Shown piece by piece: positions 44,130 to 55,024 of a DNA stretch of 64,000 nt. The stretch is from Takakia lepidozioides. Taxonomy: Eukaryota; Streptophyta; Takakiopsida; Takakiales; Takakiaceae. A program made the position numbers and the translations under genes. The stretch's first letter is position 1; the number at the start of each line of letters is the position of its first letter. The notes below the pieces were generated by a model. It worked only from the letters and a program-made list of their open reading frames with translations. It did no database searches and had not been told where the DNA came from. Where the stretch lies: NCBI GenBank assembly GCA_030704615.1, contig CM060733.1:15810001-15874000 (forward strand), read 5' to 3'.

Positions 44130-45450
44130 GATGATGTCGGCTGAAGGGGAGAAGCCGGCACCGGGCCGTCACATTACTACCCCCGGATGGAAATTCGGCA
44201 CCGAATATCCAACAGGGGCCGCCGGTTGAAGTCGCCTCGGGCAGAGAGGTCGGCACCTGTCCGACAGAGAACATCCCCCGGATGGAAATTCAGAGCCGAA
44301 TTTCCATCCGGGCCCCCCAAAGGAAGTCCTGTCGGGGGGTCAGGCCGAAAACTGGCCGACATAAAAACCTCCCCGGATGGAAAAACGGCACCGAATTTTC
44401 ATCCGGGGCCGTTCGGATGTAGTCGGCCCGGGGGGAGAGGCCGGCACCTGGCCGTCACATTACAACCCCCGGACGGAAAATTGGCACCGAATATCCAACA
44501 GGGGACGCCCGGATGAAGTCACCTCGGGCGGAGAGGCCGGCACCTGTCCGACAGAGAGCATCCCCCAGATGGAAATTCGGCGCCGAATTTCCGTCCGGTC
44601 CCCCCCAAAGGAAGTCTTGTCGGGGGGTCAGGCCGAAAACTGGCCGACATAAAAACCTCCCCGAATGGAAAAAACAGCGCCGAATTTCCATCCGGGGCCG
44701 TTCGGATGCAGTCGGCTCGGGGGGAGAGGTCGGCACCTGGCCGTCACATTACAACCCTCGGACGGAAAATTTGGCACCAAATATCCAACAGGGGACGCCG
44801 GATGAAGTCGCTCGGGCGGAGAGACCGGCACCTGTCCGACAGAGAGCATCTCCCGGATGGAAATTCGGCGCCGAATTTCCATCTGGGCCCCCACAAAAGA
44901 AGTCTTGTCGGGGGGTCAGGCCGAAAAATGGCCGACATAAAAACCTCCCCGGATGGAAAAACGGCGCCGAATTTCCATCCGGGGCTGTTCGGATGCAGTC
45001 GGCTCGGGGGGAGAGGGCGGCACCTGGCCGTCAAATTACAACCCCCGGACGGAAATTCGGCACCGAATTTCCAACAGAGGACGCCCGGATGAAGTCGCTT
45101 CGGGCGGAGAGGCCGGCACCTGTCCGACAAAGAGCATCCCCCGAATGGAAATTCGGCGCCGAATTTCCATTTTTCCAGTTCGGGGCCGAAAATGGCTAAG
45201 TCCCTGATCTGACTGGCACCAAAATCGGAAATTCGGCGCCATTTTTCCAGTTCCGGGCCCAGTCAGATCTGGGACTTAGCCATTTTCGGCCCCGAAATGG
45301 AAAAATGGCGCCATTTTTCCAGTTCAAGGCCCCGAAAATGGCTAAGTCCCTAGGGTGGCTGGAACCGCAACCGGAAATTCGGCGCCATTTTTCTAGTTCC
45401 GCGCCCAGTCAGTTCTGGGACTTAGCCATTTTCGGGCCCAACCTAGGAAA
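44130..45450. repeat. Palindromic arrays of the right MULE (classes C then A)
   Basis: This is the inverted counterpart of 600-3745 without the 84-bp class B array. Class C units of about 290 bp run 44130-45170 with GGAAATTCGGC half-sites. Class A modules with TTAGCCATTTTCGG run 45170-45450. The palindrome around 45310 joins two GGAAAAATGGC halves, and a C/A hybrid (AATTCGGCGCCATTTTTCC) occurs at about 45231-45249. Long frames on both strands are artefacts. Confidence 0.85.
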
Positions 45451-45604
45451 ATGGTGCAGAAAATGGTTTACGAGTGAGTGGTCGCATTGTAAGTTGCCTC
45501 CTGATTTTGTGAGGCACCTCCCCTCGCTCTTTCATTTCATTGAAAGACCGTTTCTGCTTCTGCTGGTATTGACATTCTTCAAGTGGATTTGTTCTTACTG
45601 TAGG

Positions 45605-46060
45605 ATGCCAAGTACTGTAGGAGGGGCGTCTACACCGCAGTTAATGGGCAGGACGAACGTGCATTTTTTTGCCAGGGGGGATTTCATGCCTAGTCCAGAA
45701 AGGGACGACATCCTTCCTACTTATGTTGCCCGGCTTGCTTCGGTGTCCATTAGGAGGTGTTCCGAACCTAGTCGTGTACAACAGATTTTAGACGAGGCAA
45801 GCCTCAAGAAAATGAAGATGAGGGAGGAGGCAGCAGCTATTAGAGCCCGTCAGGCTCGTAGATTTGTCTTGGATTCAGCCGAGGAAAGTGGGGGAGAAGA
45901 TGCAGAAGATTCCCAGGAGGTGAGGTGGACAGTCCCCCAAGAGGACGGGATTTTTGAGAGGCATAGTGGAACTGGTGCATCACAGAGCTCGGAGGATGAG
46001 GGGGATGAGGGGGATGAGGAAGAAGGTGGGGCAAGTTCCTCGGAGGGTGTAGGAGAGTAG
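45605..46060 (+). CDS. MULE accessory ORF, intact copy
   Basis: From ATG 45605 (MPSTVGGASTPQLMGRT...) to a TAG at 46060, 151 residues. The order is an N-terminal segment with a short aromatic block (NVHFFARGDF), a predicted helix rich in K/E/R/A (about residues 55-85, LDEASLKKMKMREEAAAIRA), and a strongly acidic tail (EDEGDEGDEEEGG). It is conserved at high identity with the left copy apart from the stop there. I recognise no domain. The acidic tail could interact with chromatin or with the transposase, but this is inference. Upstream in-frame codons to 45305 lie in palindromic repeats and were not included. Confidence 0.5.
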   Translation: MPSTVGGASTPQLMGRTNVHFFARGDFMPSPERDDILPTYVARLASVSIRRCSEPSRVQQILDEASLKKMKMREEAAAIRARQARRFVLDSAEESGGEDAEDSQEVRWTVPQEDGIFERHSGTGASQSSEDEGDEGDEEEGGASSSEGVGE

Positions 46061-46123
46061 TGCCCATTCCGGCTATGACAGTTAGAACACACTTGTATAG
46101 ACGTGGCTTGCCACAAAATTTGC

Positions 46124-46129
46124 AATAAA
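46124..46129 (+). terminator. Polyadenylation signal for the MULE accessory ORF
   Basis: A canonical AATAAA 64 bases after the stop, followed by a T/G-rich stretch. It supports real transcription in this direction. Confidence 0.5.
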
Positions 46130-46281
46130 ATGTTGCATTTCAAGTCCACTGGTGCCACATTCCAACTTCACATGACCCTATTTTCGTGCCTCCTAACCCT
46201 ATTTCCGTGGACACACAATGGTCTGCTCATGCTTTTTTTTTTTCCGCTCATGCTCATGCCGCTCATGAAATAGCAGCCCCC

Positions 46282-46290
46282 GACTTGAAG
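46282..46290. repeat. 9-bp target-site duplication, right (GACTTGAAG)
   Basis: Matches 42349-42357. Confidence 0.8.
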
Positions 46291-47260
46291 CCGTTTTGAT
46301 GCAGCAAGGTGGCAGATTTGAAATAGCAACTGGCATCAGCAGCTTCAGGCGGTAGCAGCAATCCCTTATGCAAGAATCAGACTCTGCAAGCTTCAAGAAT
46401 TCAAGACAAGTGAAGACCCTCACCTGTGCCCGTCCCAAAAACCACCACATAGCGATGTGTGTTAGTGAGGATGCAGCAGGTGAGTGACAGGTCTTCACAG
46501 TTGCTATCCATGTCAGTGTTGAATTCTAAAGCATATACAGATCACAATTCAACCAAGGGTAAACTCAAAAAACCTTGAGTGTTTGTGGTATGCCCTGCGC
46601 CATGGCGTCCAACAGATCGTCTCCAACAGAACGCAATCAAAGTAGAAGCGTTTACAGATAGAGAATGGCTCATACAAAAAGAGAGCAACATGTGATCTGT
46701 AGATAACGAGGAGTAAAAGCGCCGCTGCAAAATAAAGAACCATGAGTTTCTGAGCAAAGCGATCATCGCTTTGTCGTCTACCAGAGAGGAATCTGCCCAA
46801 CCGCCAATGCGCATCCCAAGAGCCAGCCATCACGAGTACCATGTAGCAGTAGGAGAGCAGGTTTACACGGCGCATCATCAAGGTTCACTGAAGCACGAGT
46901 TCACTGCTGTGAAATGTGTCGGTCTGCTTAGGGCACAACTTCCCGATTTCTAATCCAGGCACATTTTATCAAGAGAAGCACTTTGTCAATGGATGACATC
47001 CAATAAAAAGGTATCTTTTAGGGTTATGGTATAGGCTTAGGTTTAATAACTGCCATCATTTATGATGGTAGTTTTATTATCTCTTGGATTTTAAAATATG
47101 TAACCATTATTCATGTAGTTCATCCAGTTTAGATGAAAGAAATAGATGGTAAACCAAGCTTTCTGTACATTAAGTTTCATCATCCTATAATAATATCATC
47201 CAGATTTGGATGAAAAACTAAATAACCTCAAAAGGTTAAGGCCAGATGAAATCCAAAGAG
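46291..47260. other. No recognisable gene
   Basis: Minus-strand frames at 46542-46881 (about 110 codons, with a hydrophobic stretch LYFAAALLLLVIY) look weakly protein-like but belong to no family I know and overlap each other. The rest is AT-rich, including GATGGTA and GATG(A/G)AA repeats near 47060-47220. Confidence 0.4.
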
Positions 47261-47261
47261 T

Positions 47262-48447
47262 TATAGAGGGAGAGGGAGAGAGAGACAGAGAAATGAGGAA
47301 AAAAAAAAAAAATTTTGGGGGGGGGGGGAGTGACTGAGCAGCTGCTACTCAGATGCCGATGCTGCTCAGTCACTCCCCCCCCCCACCTTCTTTTTTAGTT
47401 TTTTTTTCCCTCCTCACTCCCTCTTTCTCCCTCTCTCCCTCTCTCTCCACATCTTCATGGGACTGAGGGAGAGATGAGGGAAAAGAGAGCTATTGCTCAG
47501 TCACTCCCCCCCTCTCCACCTGTTTTTTTTTTTGTTTTTTCCGTCATCACTCCCTCTCTCCCTCTCTCTCCACATCCTGATGGGACAGAGGGAGAGATGC
47601 GGGAAAAGAGGGAGAGAGAGGGACAGAAGGAGAGAGGAACTGTTGAGGGGGGAAAAACAAAAACAAAAGGTGGGGCGGTGGGGGAGTGACTGAGCAGCAG
47701 CAGCTGCTCAGTCACTCTCCACCCCCCCCCACCTTTTTTTTTTTTTTTTTTTCCCCCTCAACAGTCTCTCTCTCTCTCCACATCTTCATGGGACAGAGGG
47801 AGAGATGAGGGAAAAGAGGGAGAGAAAGGGACAGAGGCAGAGAGGGACAGATGGACAGAGGGAGATGAAAAAAAAAAAAAATGGTGGGGGGGGGGGAATG
47901 ATTGAGCAGCTGTTCCCTCTCTCTCCCTCTCTCCCTCTCTTTCCACATCGTGATGGGACACAGGGAGAGCGAGGGAGAGAGGCAGCGAGGGAGAGAGAGG
48001 GACTGTTGAGGGGGGGGGGGAAAAAAAAAAAAAAAAAGGTGCGGGGGGCAGCTGCTCCAGTCACTTCCCCACCCCCCCACCGTTTTTTTTTTTTTTTTCC
48101 CCTCAACAGTCCCTCTCTCTCCACATCCTGATGGGACAGAGGGAGACAGAGGGACAGAGGGAAAGAGAGGGAGAGAGGGAGAGAGTGGGAGAGATGAGGG
48201 AAGAAAAATAAAAAAGAAGGTTGGTGGGGATGAGTGACTCATCAGCTGCTGCTGCTTAGTCACTCCCCCCCCCACACCTTTTCGTTTTTTGTTTGTGGAA
48301 TGGTGGGGGGGTGCTGAAAGCAGCTTGCTGCTGCTAGTCTTAGCCCCCTTCCCCCCCCCGACCTTTCATTTTTTGGTTTTTGGCAATGGTGGGGGGCGCT
48401 GACTCAGTCCCCCCCACCTTTTTTTCTTTTATTTTTGGAATGGTGGG
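47262..48447. repeat. Array of palindromes flanked by purine and pyrimidine homopolymers
   Basis: Repeated hairpins of GTGACTGAGCAGC and its complement (centres near 47355, 47703, 48050, 48245) sit between G(n)/A(n) runs on the left and C(n)/T(n) runs on the right. They alternate with a second semi-palindrome, TCTCTCCACATCNTGATGGGACAGAGGGAGAG (about 47448, 47575, 47785, 47950, 48130). All ORFs across it are low-complexity artefacts. It abuts the broken end of the gypsy accessory ORF at about 48447. Confidence 0.8.
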
Positions 48448-49434
48448 AGGTGTTTTAATGGTCGAACTCTAATTGGAATCCGCTCGGGCATACAATGTGT
48501 TCCCACCATGTCTGGAAGTTTAAACCGTACAACTTGCTGTAAGGTCTTAATGGCAAAATTGGTGAACACCCTGAACTCCTTGTCCGTATAGGTGAGTGGT
48601 GTGCCAATGACTTGGGAACAGTGCAAGTATTTCCATGCCTCATGTCCTTTAAAGAAAATATTGTCAGGGCCAAATTTCTGTGTTGACAAATTGTTCCAGG
48701 CCGAATGAAACCATGAACGAATTTGTGAATCCTTTTGCATCATAACTTTTGCCTCATATAGGTACATATGAGGTGGCACTGAAGGTAAGACCCAATGATC
48801 CCCACTAGAATAACTCAGAAAACGCGATTGCATCTTCTGCTGCTCAATGTGATAACGCGCCAGAAAACAAGCAGCATAGTATAACCCGCAGCCCATGACA
48901 ATACTTGCTACCTCCTTGGTCTTGGTATAAATGAATCCATGTACAACTTGGAAGGCAATTAATTCCTTCAACATGGTACTTGCCTCATGCCAGTATCTCG
49001 CAAAGTGATGATCCTCAATGGGTCGATTGTTCGGAAGAACCTTAGTCTTAGTTGCCACTGGCAGCCAAATGCGCATGATCTGGTAGTAATGTGCCAACGA
49101 CTGTGGAGGACTAAATTCCTTCCAAGCCAAATCCAACACAATTGGAATTTGGTTGAAGGGCATAATCATAGCCCGACTGTACTCCCGTGCAGCATGAGTT
49201 TTAGGTGGGTTAAAAGCAGCATCCCCCCATACCTCAGGCTGTGGCGGCTGTGGTGTGGCTGTAGTAACAACAGGGTCAGCTACTGGCATAGTCACTTGTT
49301 GTGGTATTGGTAGCACTGGCTCTTGTACCACTGGCATCTCCTGCACCCCTTGCGAAGAAGACTGAAAAACTAAAGTTCTGGCTTGTAAGTAAGAAGCCAT
49401 CAGCTGCTTCTCAGGTACAAAGGCTCTCTTGTCA
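48447..49434 (-). pseudogene. gypsy accessory ORF, C-terminal part (copy B)
   Basis: Begins with codons for NIDKRAFVPEKQLMAS, equivalent to NIDQRVYIPQDQLMAS of copy A. It runs in one frame through the conserved C-terminal domain (FNQIPIVLDLAWKEFSPPQ) to KLPDMVGTHCMPERIP, and is cut at about 48447 where the homopolymer array starts. It keeps a segment around 48710 (SQIRSWFHSAWNNLST) that copy A has lost or frameshifted. Confidence 0.8.
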
Positions 49435-49436
49435 AT

Positions 49437-50685
49437 ATTACCATCCTCGGTTCCTCTTCAATTCCCACATTCAGTTCCCTCACCTGCTCATCAGCTGTGA
49501 TTGTCCAACCAGTCACCACTTCATCCTGTAAACTCACAGTGGCTGGTTCTTCTAAGATTTCCATTTCTCCTTCTCTTTCTTCATAGAAATGTGATGGGTA
49601 ACTGCTGGTTTCCTCTTCAATTGGTGTTGCTAACACTACACCACAGCAGATACCTCTTAAACAACTTAGGCCTTCCAGCCGCATCTCTGCAACCTGCTCC
49701 CACTCTGGGTGTGCAGCGAACAGGGTAGCTTCCTGCTCCTCATCCAGTCCTCCCCTCCAGTCATACTCTCTGACCCCTCGAGGTCTTCTTGTAGCAGGTA
49801 ATCTACTAGATTTCTTAGTGGTAATCTTCTTCTGCCACTTGCACTTGATTATAACCACTGAAGCCATCCATGAATGAGTACATCTCATGGCCTGCCACAG
49901 TGTCCAATACCGCTTCTGTGAATGGTAAAGGAAAAGGATCTTTCTTCGTGCAAGCATTCAACTTCTTATAATTCACACAAACTCTCAGTTTACCATTTTT
50001 CTTGGGAACTATCACAATGGGTGACAACCACGTTGTATACTCTATCGGGTATATAAACTTAGCCTCAGTCAACTTCTTGATCTCTTCTCCAACCTTCTGT
50101 GCATAGTTGGGATTCATTCTGTACCTTGCCTGCTTGATTGGTACTGACCCTGGTTCCAGTTCAATCTTATGCTGACAGATCTCAGGTGGTATCCCTTTTA
50201 GATCCTCGTAGCTCCAAGCAAATACATCTCTGTATTTGATAAACAAACTCTTAGCTTCTTCAAAGAATTCTGGCTCCAAATCAGCTCCTACCTTCACCAT
50301 CCTCGGTTCCTCTTCAGTTCCCACATTCACTTCCCTCACTTGCTCATCAGCTGTGATTGTCCAACCAGTCACCACTTCATCCTGTAAACTCACAGTGGTT
50401 GGTTCCTCTAGGATTTCCATTTCTCCTTCTCTTTCTTCATAGAAATGTGATGGGTAACTGCTGGTTTCCTCTTCAATTGGTATTGCTGACACTACACCAC
50501 AGCAGATACCTCTTAAACAACTTAGGCTTTCCAGCCGTATCTCTGCAACCTGCTCCCACTCTGGGTGTGCAGCGAACAGGGTAGCTTCCTGCTCCTCATC
50601 CAGTCCTCCCCTCCAGTCATACTCTCTGACCCCTCAAGGTCTTCTCGTAGCAGGTAATCTACTAGATTTCTTAGTGGTAATTTGT
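49437..50685 (-). repeat. Direct duplication of the protease-RT junction in copy B
   Basis: About 390 bp at 50685-50293 (TTKKSSRLPATRRP to EEEPRMV) is repeated at 49826-49437 in the same orientation, offset about 857 bp. Between the copies lies the first part of RT. The second copy joins directly to the accessory ORF at 49436/49434. Confidence 0.8.
49815..50492 (-). pseudogene. gypsy reverse transcriptase, N-terminal part (copy B)
   Basis: Contains the fingers region: IKQARYRMNPNYAQKVGEEI, WLSPIVIVPKKNGKLRVCVN, YKKLNACTKKDPFPLPF and the first catalytic Asp region FMDGFSGYNQV. It stops short of the YxDD box because the duplicated segment follows. The upstream part (EEETSSYPSHFYEEREGE...) is the protease-RT linker. 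Confidence 0.85.
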
Positions 50686-50846
50686 ATCTCGTGCATCCCA
50701 TTATGCACAGTTAGTAACTGAGAATTCCAGTCATGGAATACCCTGGCATGTTTCAGCCACGGACGTCCCAATAATAAGGAGTAAGCCTCCATGACTTCAT
50801 CCATCTTCAACACAGTTACTGTGATCATGAAGATAATCTTCTGTAT

Positions 50847-53380
50847 CTATATCTTAACTCCTCTTATCAATCCCAATGGCTGTACACTTCTTTGATCTGC
50901 CATTGTTACTGTAAATGGGGCTGGTTTCATGTTACTTAGACCAAGCTTCTTCCTTAATTGGTCTGTCATGATATTTACTCCAGAACCTCCATCTATCAGT
51001 ACATTAGTTAGTTCTGTGCTTCCAATTCTCAATTGGATTACTGGCATAGAATCATCAAAGTCCATGACTGTTTCTCGCCCTTCCGGCTTCACATTATAAC
51101 TGGTCACCTTGCTGTTCAGGTCTGTGTTTTCTGTCACATGGGCAATTTGATTGATTGCTTGATACAGCCTGGGTCTACAATAAGGTGCCACAGCCAATAG
51201 CTGTCCAATGGTAATCTCTGCTTTGGTCTGACATATTACTTCAGCCAAAGTCCCTTCATTACTTTGCATGTCTGCAGCTTCTTTCTTCCTTTCATTCTCA
51301 CTCACTTCTTCTTCTCTATCAGAATCAGAGGAATCTGCCATAGGAATATCAGTACTCTTCTGCATTTCCCTTATGGTATCTGCCACTTCCTTGTGCAGTT
51401 CCTTCTCATCTCTCCAAGCCTCATCATCTTCAGGCACATCACTGCCATCTTCATTATCATCATCTTCCTCAACTACTGGAGGTATTAGTTTGGCTTTGCT
51501 TCTTGTTACTATCATTGTACTTACCTCTGGTACAACACATGGCCTAACCATGTGAGCTGCCACCACTGGGCCCTCATTCACAGGAGCTCTCATCTCATTC
51601 TGGTGTCTAATCCAGAATGAACAGGCTGCCTTGCGATGTCCTGGCTGATTACAATAGTAACACAGTTCTTCACCATTGGGTCCTCGCCCTTGGTCTGCTC
51701 TTGGATTATTTCTGTAATCATGATTCCCTGGCTGGTAATTCCCCCTTGGATTACCCTGATAGTTGCCTCTGGAATTTCCTTGGTAATTCCCTCTTGAATT
51801 ACCTCTCCCTTCTATGCCATTGTTATAACCACCAGGCCTACCATAGTGGTCCTGATCATTGTTTCTTCTTGGCTGGGGCTCCACTTGATGCACCCTTACT
51901 TGCCTAGGTTCTCTAGCAGCTGTCCTTCTGTTGTAGTAACAATTCTCAGTAGAATGGTTATCCATCGTACAGATGGTACATTGTTTCTCCTTCATGTGGC
52001 ATTCAGTGGTGGTATGGCCTTCATTCTGGCACTTTGCACACCAAACACCCTTCCTCCAATGTGTTGCAGCCTCTGTGGCATACTTCTTCAAGATTTCTTC
52101 TAATCTTTTCTCATAGTTATCCCTCTTCAACTTCTCTTTCCTCTTACTCTTCCTTTTCAGCTCTTGCTCTTCTTCCTCATCTGACTCATCCTTAGAGTCC
52201 TCATCATCCCTTTTCTCTCTCCTGAGCATTCCCAATTGCTCAATTCTGTTTGCTGTTTCAAATGCCTCCTCCACTGTATTATGGGGTAACATATCCACTT
52301 TCTTTTGCAACTCTGGTCTTAGTCCACTCACAAACCAAGTTTTCTGTAACCCTGGTGCTGGTACAGCAGCCAGCTTTTTCATCATCAATTCCATCTTTTC
52401 CATATACTCCTCAACAGTTTCATGCTTCTTTTGCTTTAACTGTTGTAAACTTCCATATACTTCATCCTCAGTTTTACTTGTCTTGAACCTGTTTCGGAAT
52501 GTTGTATTCAAGCCATTCCAGGTTAGGAAATGATTATCGGGGAATCTTGCATACCATTCACTTGCTTTCTTGATAAGTGAACAAGGAAACAATCTCATCT
52601 TGGCATCATCGCCATGTTCACTATACACATGTGCTCAAATTGGCTAATGTGTACATCGGGATCCATTTTTCCTGAATATATTGGAAAAGGTGGTTTTGCC
52701 CGTGTTGGTTGTAATGCCATCTGTGGCCCTACCTTCTGCCCACTGACAGATGCTGGCACCCTTGCTGGTGCTGGTCCTTGAGGACCTGTTGTAGTTGTGG
52801 TGGATCTTCCACCCAGTGGTGGCCCCTGAGCACTCCCTGTTACTGGCCCCACGATATTCACAGTATTCCTAGCTCCAGTTGCACTACTTCCCACACTCCA
52901 TGTCCCCCCAGAGCCAGATCCAGGCAGCCCGCCTGATCCCCCTGAGCCGACACCTTTGTTGGCCTGTGATCCAAGTGCTCCACTTGATCCGGGTCCAACG
53001 GGTTGGGATGTCCTGGTTGTAGTCTCAACCTCAGCTGTTGGGTCTACTTCTTCATACTCTTCCTCTTCCAATTTCTTCTCTCTATTTTCATCCTCCAAGT
53101 TCTGCCCTTGGGTTTCTTCTTCACTCATGTAACTCAACTGCAATGGTGTTGGAGAGTCTGAACTCTCCGTTGGCTCTGCCACATCCCCTTCTCCTTCTTC
53201 ACCTTCCGTTTCAGAAACTGGAGTTCCTGCTTTTGGTGTTCCATGCCAACTCTTATCAAAGATTTCTGTCAAATCTTTTATCCAGGGATGTACCTCATAT
53301 CTTTCACCTCGTGGTTGATCTTCTTCCCGTACCAATTCCCTTAATCTTTCTTGCAAAGAAAATGAAGGAGTGGCATCCAA
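50847..53380 (-). pseudogene. gypsy gag and protease (copy B), one frameshift
   Basis: The N-terminal frame is 53380-52595 and the main frame 52628-50847 (593 residues), with a frameshift in the overlap near 52610, inside the capsid start (HISQFEHM / YSEHGDDAKMRLFPCSL). The capsid core has SEWYARFPDN and ETVEEYMEKMELMMKKL. Three zinc knuckles follow: CAKCQNEGHTTTEC, CTICTMDNHSTENC and CYYCNQPGHRKAAC, with an RGNYQGN repeat between the second and third. The C-terminus is a retropepsin-like domain with active-site LIDGGSGVNIM (DGGS in place of DSGA/DTGA). It ends at a stop at 50847, and homology continues beyond it (SLLLGRPWLKHARV). Confidence 0.85.
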
Positions 53381-53571
53381 CTCTAGTTCTTCCGGTATGG
53401 GTGATGTACTCTCTGATCTTAATGGTGTGAGAGGTCCAGATGATTCCCTTATGTCTATTCCTCTCTCCCAAAGATATGGATAATTAGCTTTCAGATAACT
53501 TTATCTTTTTGCTGAATATCTCTGGAGTCTAGCTTATCTTTCATCACTCATGTCCCATGTCTTTCATTTCT

Positions 53572-54267
53572 TTAATGTGGCAGTAACCAAAACTCTCTTT
53601 TGTAGTATCTCTCGTATATGCCTGGGTTTCTTTCAAGCTTCAATGCACCCTTGGCTATACTAGAAGTCTCCGTTACCATATAACCATATGGTAAACAAGT
53701 CTGGAAAGCTGTTCTTGGTGTGAGTTTGATCCACAGAATATCCTTTGGAATCCAATTCTTTACCAGTACAAGCTCTTCATGCATATGAGTATAAACATTC
53801 AACTTCCTTTCCTCCCAGCCTTCAAACTCTACTCGCTTAATGGATAGCAATGCTATCACATAAACCAGTGTTGGTAACCAACGTGCTCTTCCTCTACATG
53901 CCACCTGATAAATCTTTATCACTCCTTTCTCCAGACCCCACTCAGGGTCAGCATCATGCACTCTCTTAAGAATGTTTTCTTTACAACCGTCTAGCAATTC
54001 CAAAAACCTCTGAAAGAATCGTTTGGACAATCTTTCCTTCTCAGTTTCACAGGGAATTTGATTCACATCAAATTCTTTAATTCTCCAACCACCATGATCC
54101 CACCAGATGCCTGTCACATCTGGTTGTTCCAGACTTAGTCCCCCAGTATGGTCGCCAAATGTCGAGCGGCTTTTACTCACCCATCCCTTCGCTATCCGAG
54201 GTGGGAACTCCAAGATAGAAGAGTTGGAAATCTCTAAGCACTCAGCCCGCTCAGAACAATCAGTCAT
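53572..54267 (-). CDS. ORF between LTR and gag (leader ORF) of gypsy copy B
   Basis: 231 codons are open from inside the LTR end. The true start is probably internal because the primer binding site lies at 54157-54141. After about residue 50 it reads WWDHGGWRIKEFDVNQIPC, then FFQRFLELLDGCKENIL, VYVIALLSIKRVEFEGWEER and a C-terminal ERYYKREFWLLPH. Extra ORFs ahead of gag are known in Ogre-type elements of the Tat group. This may be the equivalent, though I see no sequence match I can name. Confidence 0.5.
   Translation of the reverse strand: MTDCSERAECLEISNSSILEFPPRIAKGWVSKSRSTFGDHTGGLSLEQPDVTGIWWDHGGWRIKEFDVNQIPCETEKERLSKRFFQRFLELLDGCKENILKRVHDADPEWGLEKGVIKIYQVACRGRARWLPTLVYVIALLSIKRVEFEGWEERKLNVYTHMHEELVLVKNWIPKDILWIKLTPRTAFQTCLPYGYMVTETSSIAKGALKLERNPGIYERYYKREFWLLPH
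54141..54157 (-). promoter_or_regulatory. Primer binding site of gypsy copy B
   Basis: TGGCGACCATACTGGGG follows the LTR CA end by two bases (minus strand). TGG-initial sequences of this form pair with tRNA 3' ends in plant gypsy elements. I did not identify the tRNA. Confidence 0.7.
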
Positions 54268-55024
54268 GACCTACAGCTAGTGTATCATGGGGGTGTTTCC
54301 TATTTGTACTCCTTCCCGCATTCATGTTAGCGAGTTACCTTACTGTCTACAATTAAGTATCAGATTGCTTCAGAAATCTATCAGGTTCCATCCATTCATT
54401 CCACAGCTTCACTCAGGTCTCTCTACACAGTGTGAGTATGAAGTATGTATCAGATTAATATCTATCAAGTATCAGGCTGAAGCCATGGTGTCTCTAATCT
54501 ACTCTACATTACAATCCTACACGCTCTTCGCTTTTTCTACCTATAAGCTGTTCTAACCGCTTTCCTAACTAACCGTCATCCCTGTAGTACACGTTCTTTT
54601 TTTAGATGTCGTTCCCCCACCATCGTTCCCTGCCAATGATAACTGTCCCCCAGCTGTGCCGAGCTGTGATTGGCTGTATCAGGATGTGGCGGGCTGTGAC
54701 TGGCTGCGTCGGGCTGTGTAGGGCTGTGCGAAACTGTGGCGGCTGTATCGGGCTGTGACTGGCTGTGTTGGGCTGTGTTGGCTGTGTTGGCTGTGACTGG
54801 TTGTGTTGGACTGTGACGGGCTGTGTTGGCTGTGCGAAGCTGTGACGACTGTGGTGACTGTGTCGGCTGTGTTGGACTGTGATGGACTGTGTCGGGCTGT
54901 GTATCTCCCCCCCTAAAGCCTGTTGTTGTCACCCCTAATGCTCTGTTGGTCTCAGTCTGTGTAAAAATTAAGGGTACCCCACAGATCCCGTAAAAGTGTC
55001 TAAGTCCCACGCAGCCCTCTAACA
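54160..55024 (-). repeat. 5' LTR of gypsy copy B with internal GGCTGTG satellite
   Basis: On the minus strand it starts TGTTAGAGGGCTGCG and ends CCGCTCGACA. Bases 54650-54910 are the complement of the CACAGCC satellite (GGCTGTG(AC/TT)TGG...). Both ends match copy A's LTR. Confidence 0.85.

Larger units (their letters stand above)
42358..46281 (-). mobile_element. MULE, right copy: inverted, internally deleted, with target duplication
   Basis: Left end AGGTTACCTATTTCACGAGC (42358-42377), right end the complement of GGGGCTGCTATTTCATGAGC (46261-46280). Both have GCATGAGCGG-type repeats just inside and are flanked by GACTTGAAG. Order, inverted relative to the left copy: subterminal half-palindromes (42590-42930), the end of the transposase region (about 43080-43140), a segment not seen in the left copy (43200-43870), palindromic arrays (44130-45450) and the accessory ORF (45605-46060). 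The SWIM exon and most transposase exons are deleted, so it is nonautonomous. Confidence 0.85.
48447..55024 (-). mobile_element. Ty3/gypsy LTR retrotransposon, copy B, rearranged
   Basis: Read down the minus strand: 5' LTR (55024-54160), primer binding site (54157-54141), leader ORF (54267-53572), gag-protease (53380-50847), start of reverse transcriptase (50492-49815), a repeated piece of the protease-RT junction (49826-49437), then the C-terminal part of the accessory ORF (49434-48447). The rest of RT, RNase H, integrase and the 3' LTR are missing. The LTR, leader and accessory ORF match copy A. Confidence 0.85.

Noticed and set aside
47474-48275. Ser/Pro- or Arg/Glu-rich ORFs on both strands
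   Set aside because: They are translations of homopolymer and CT/GA-rich palindromic repeats.
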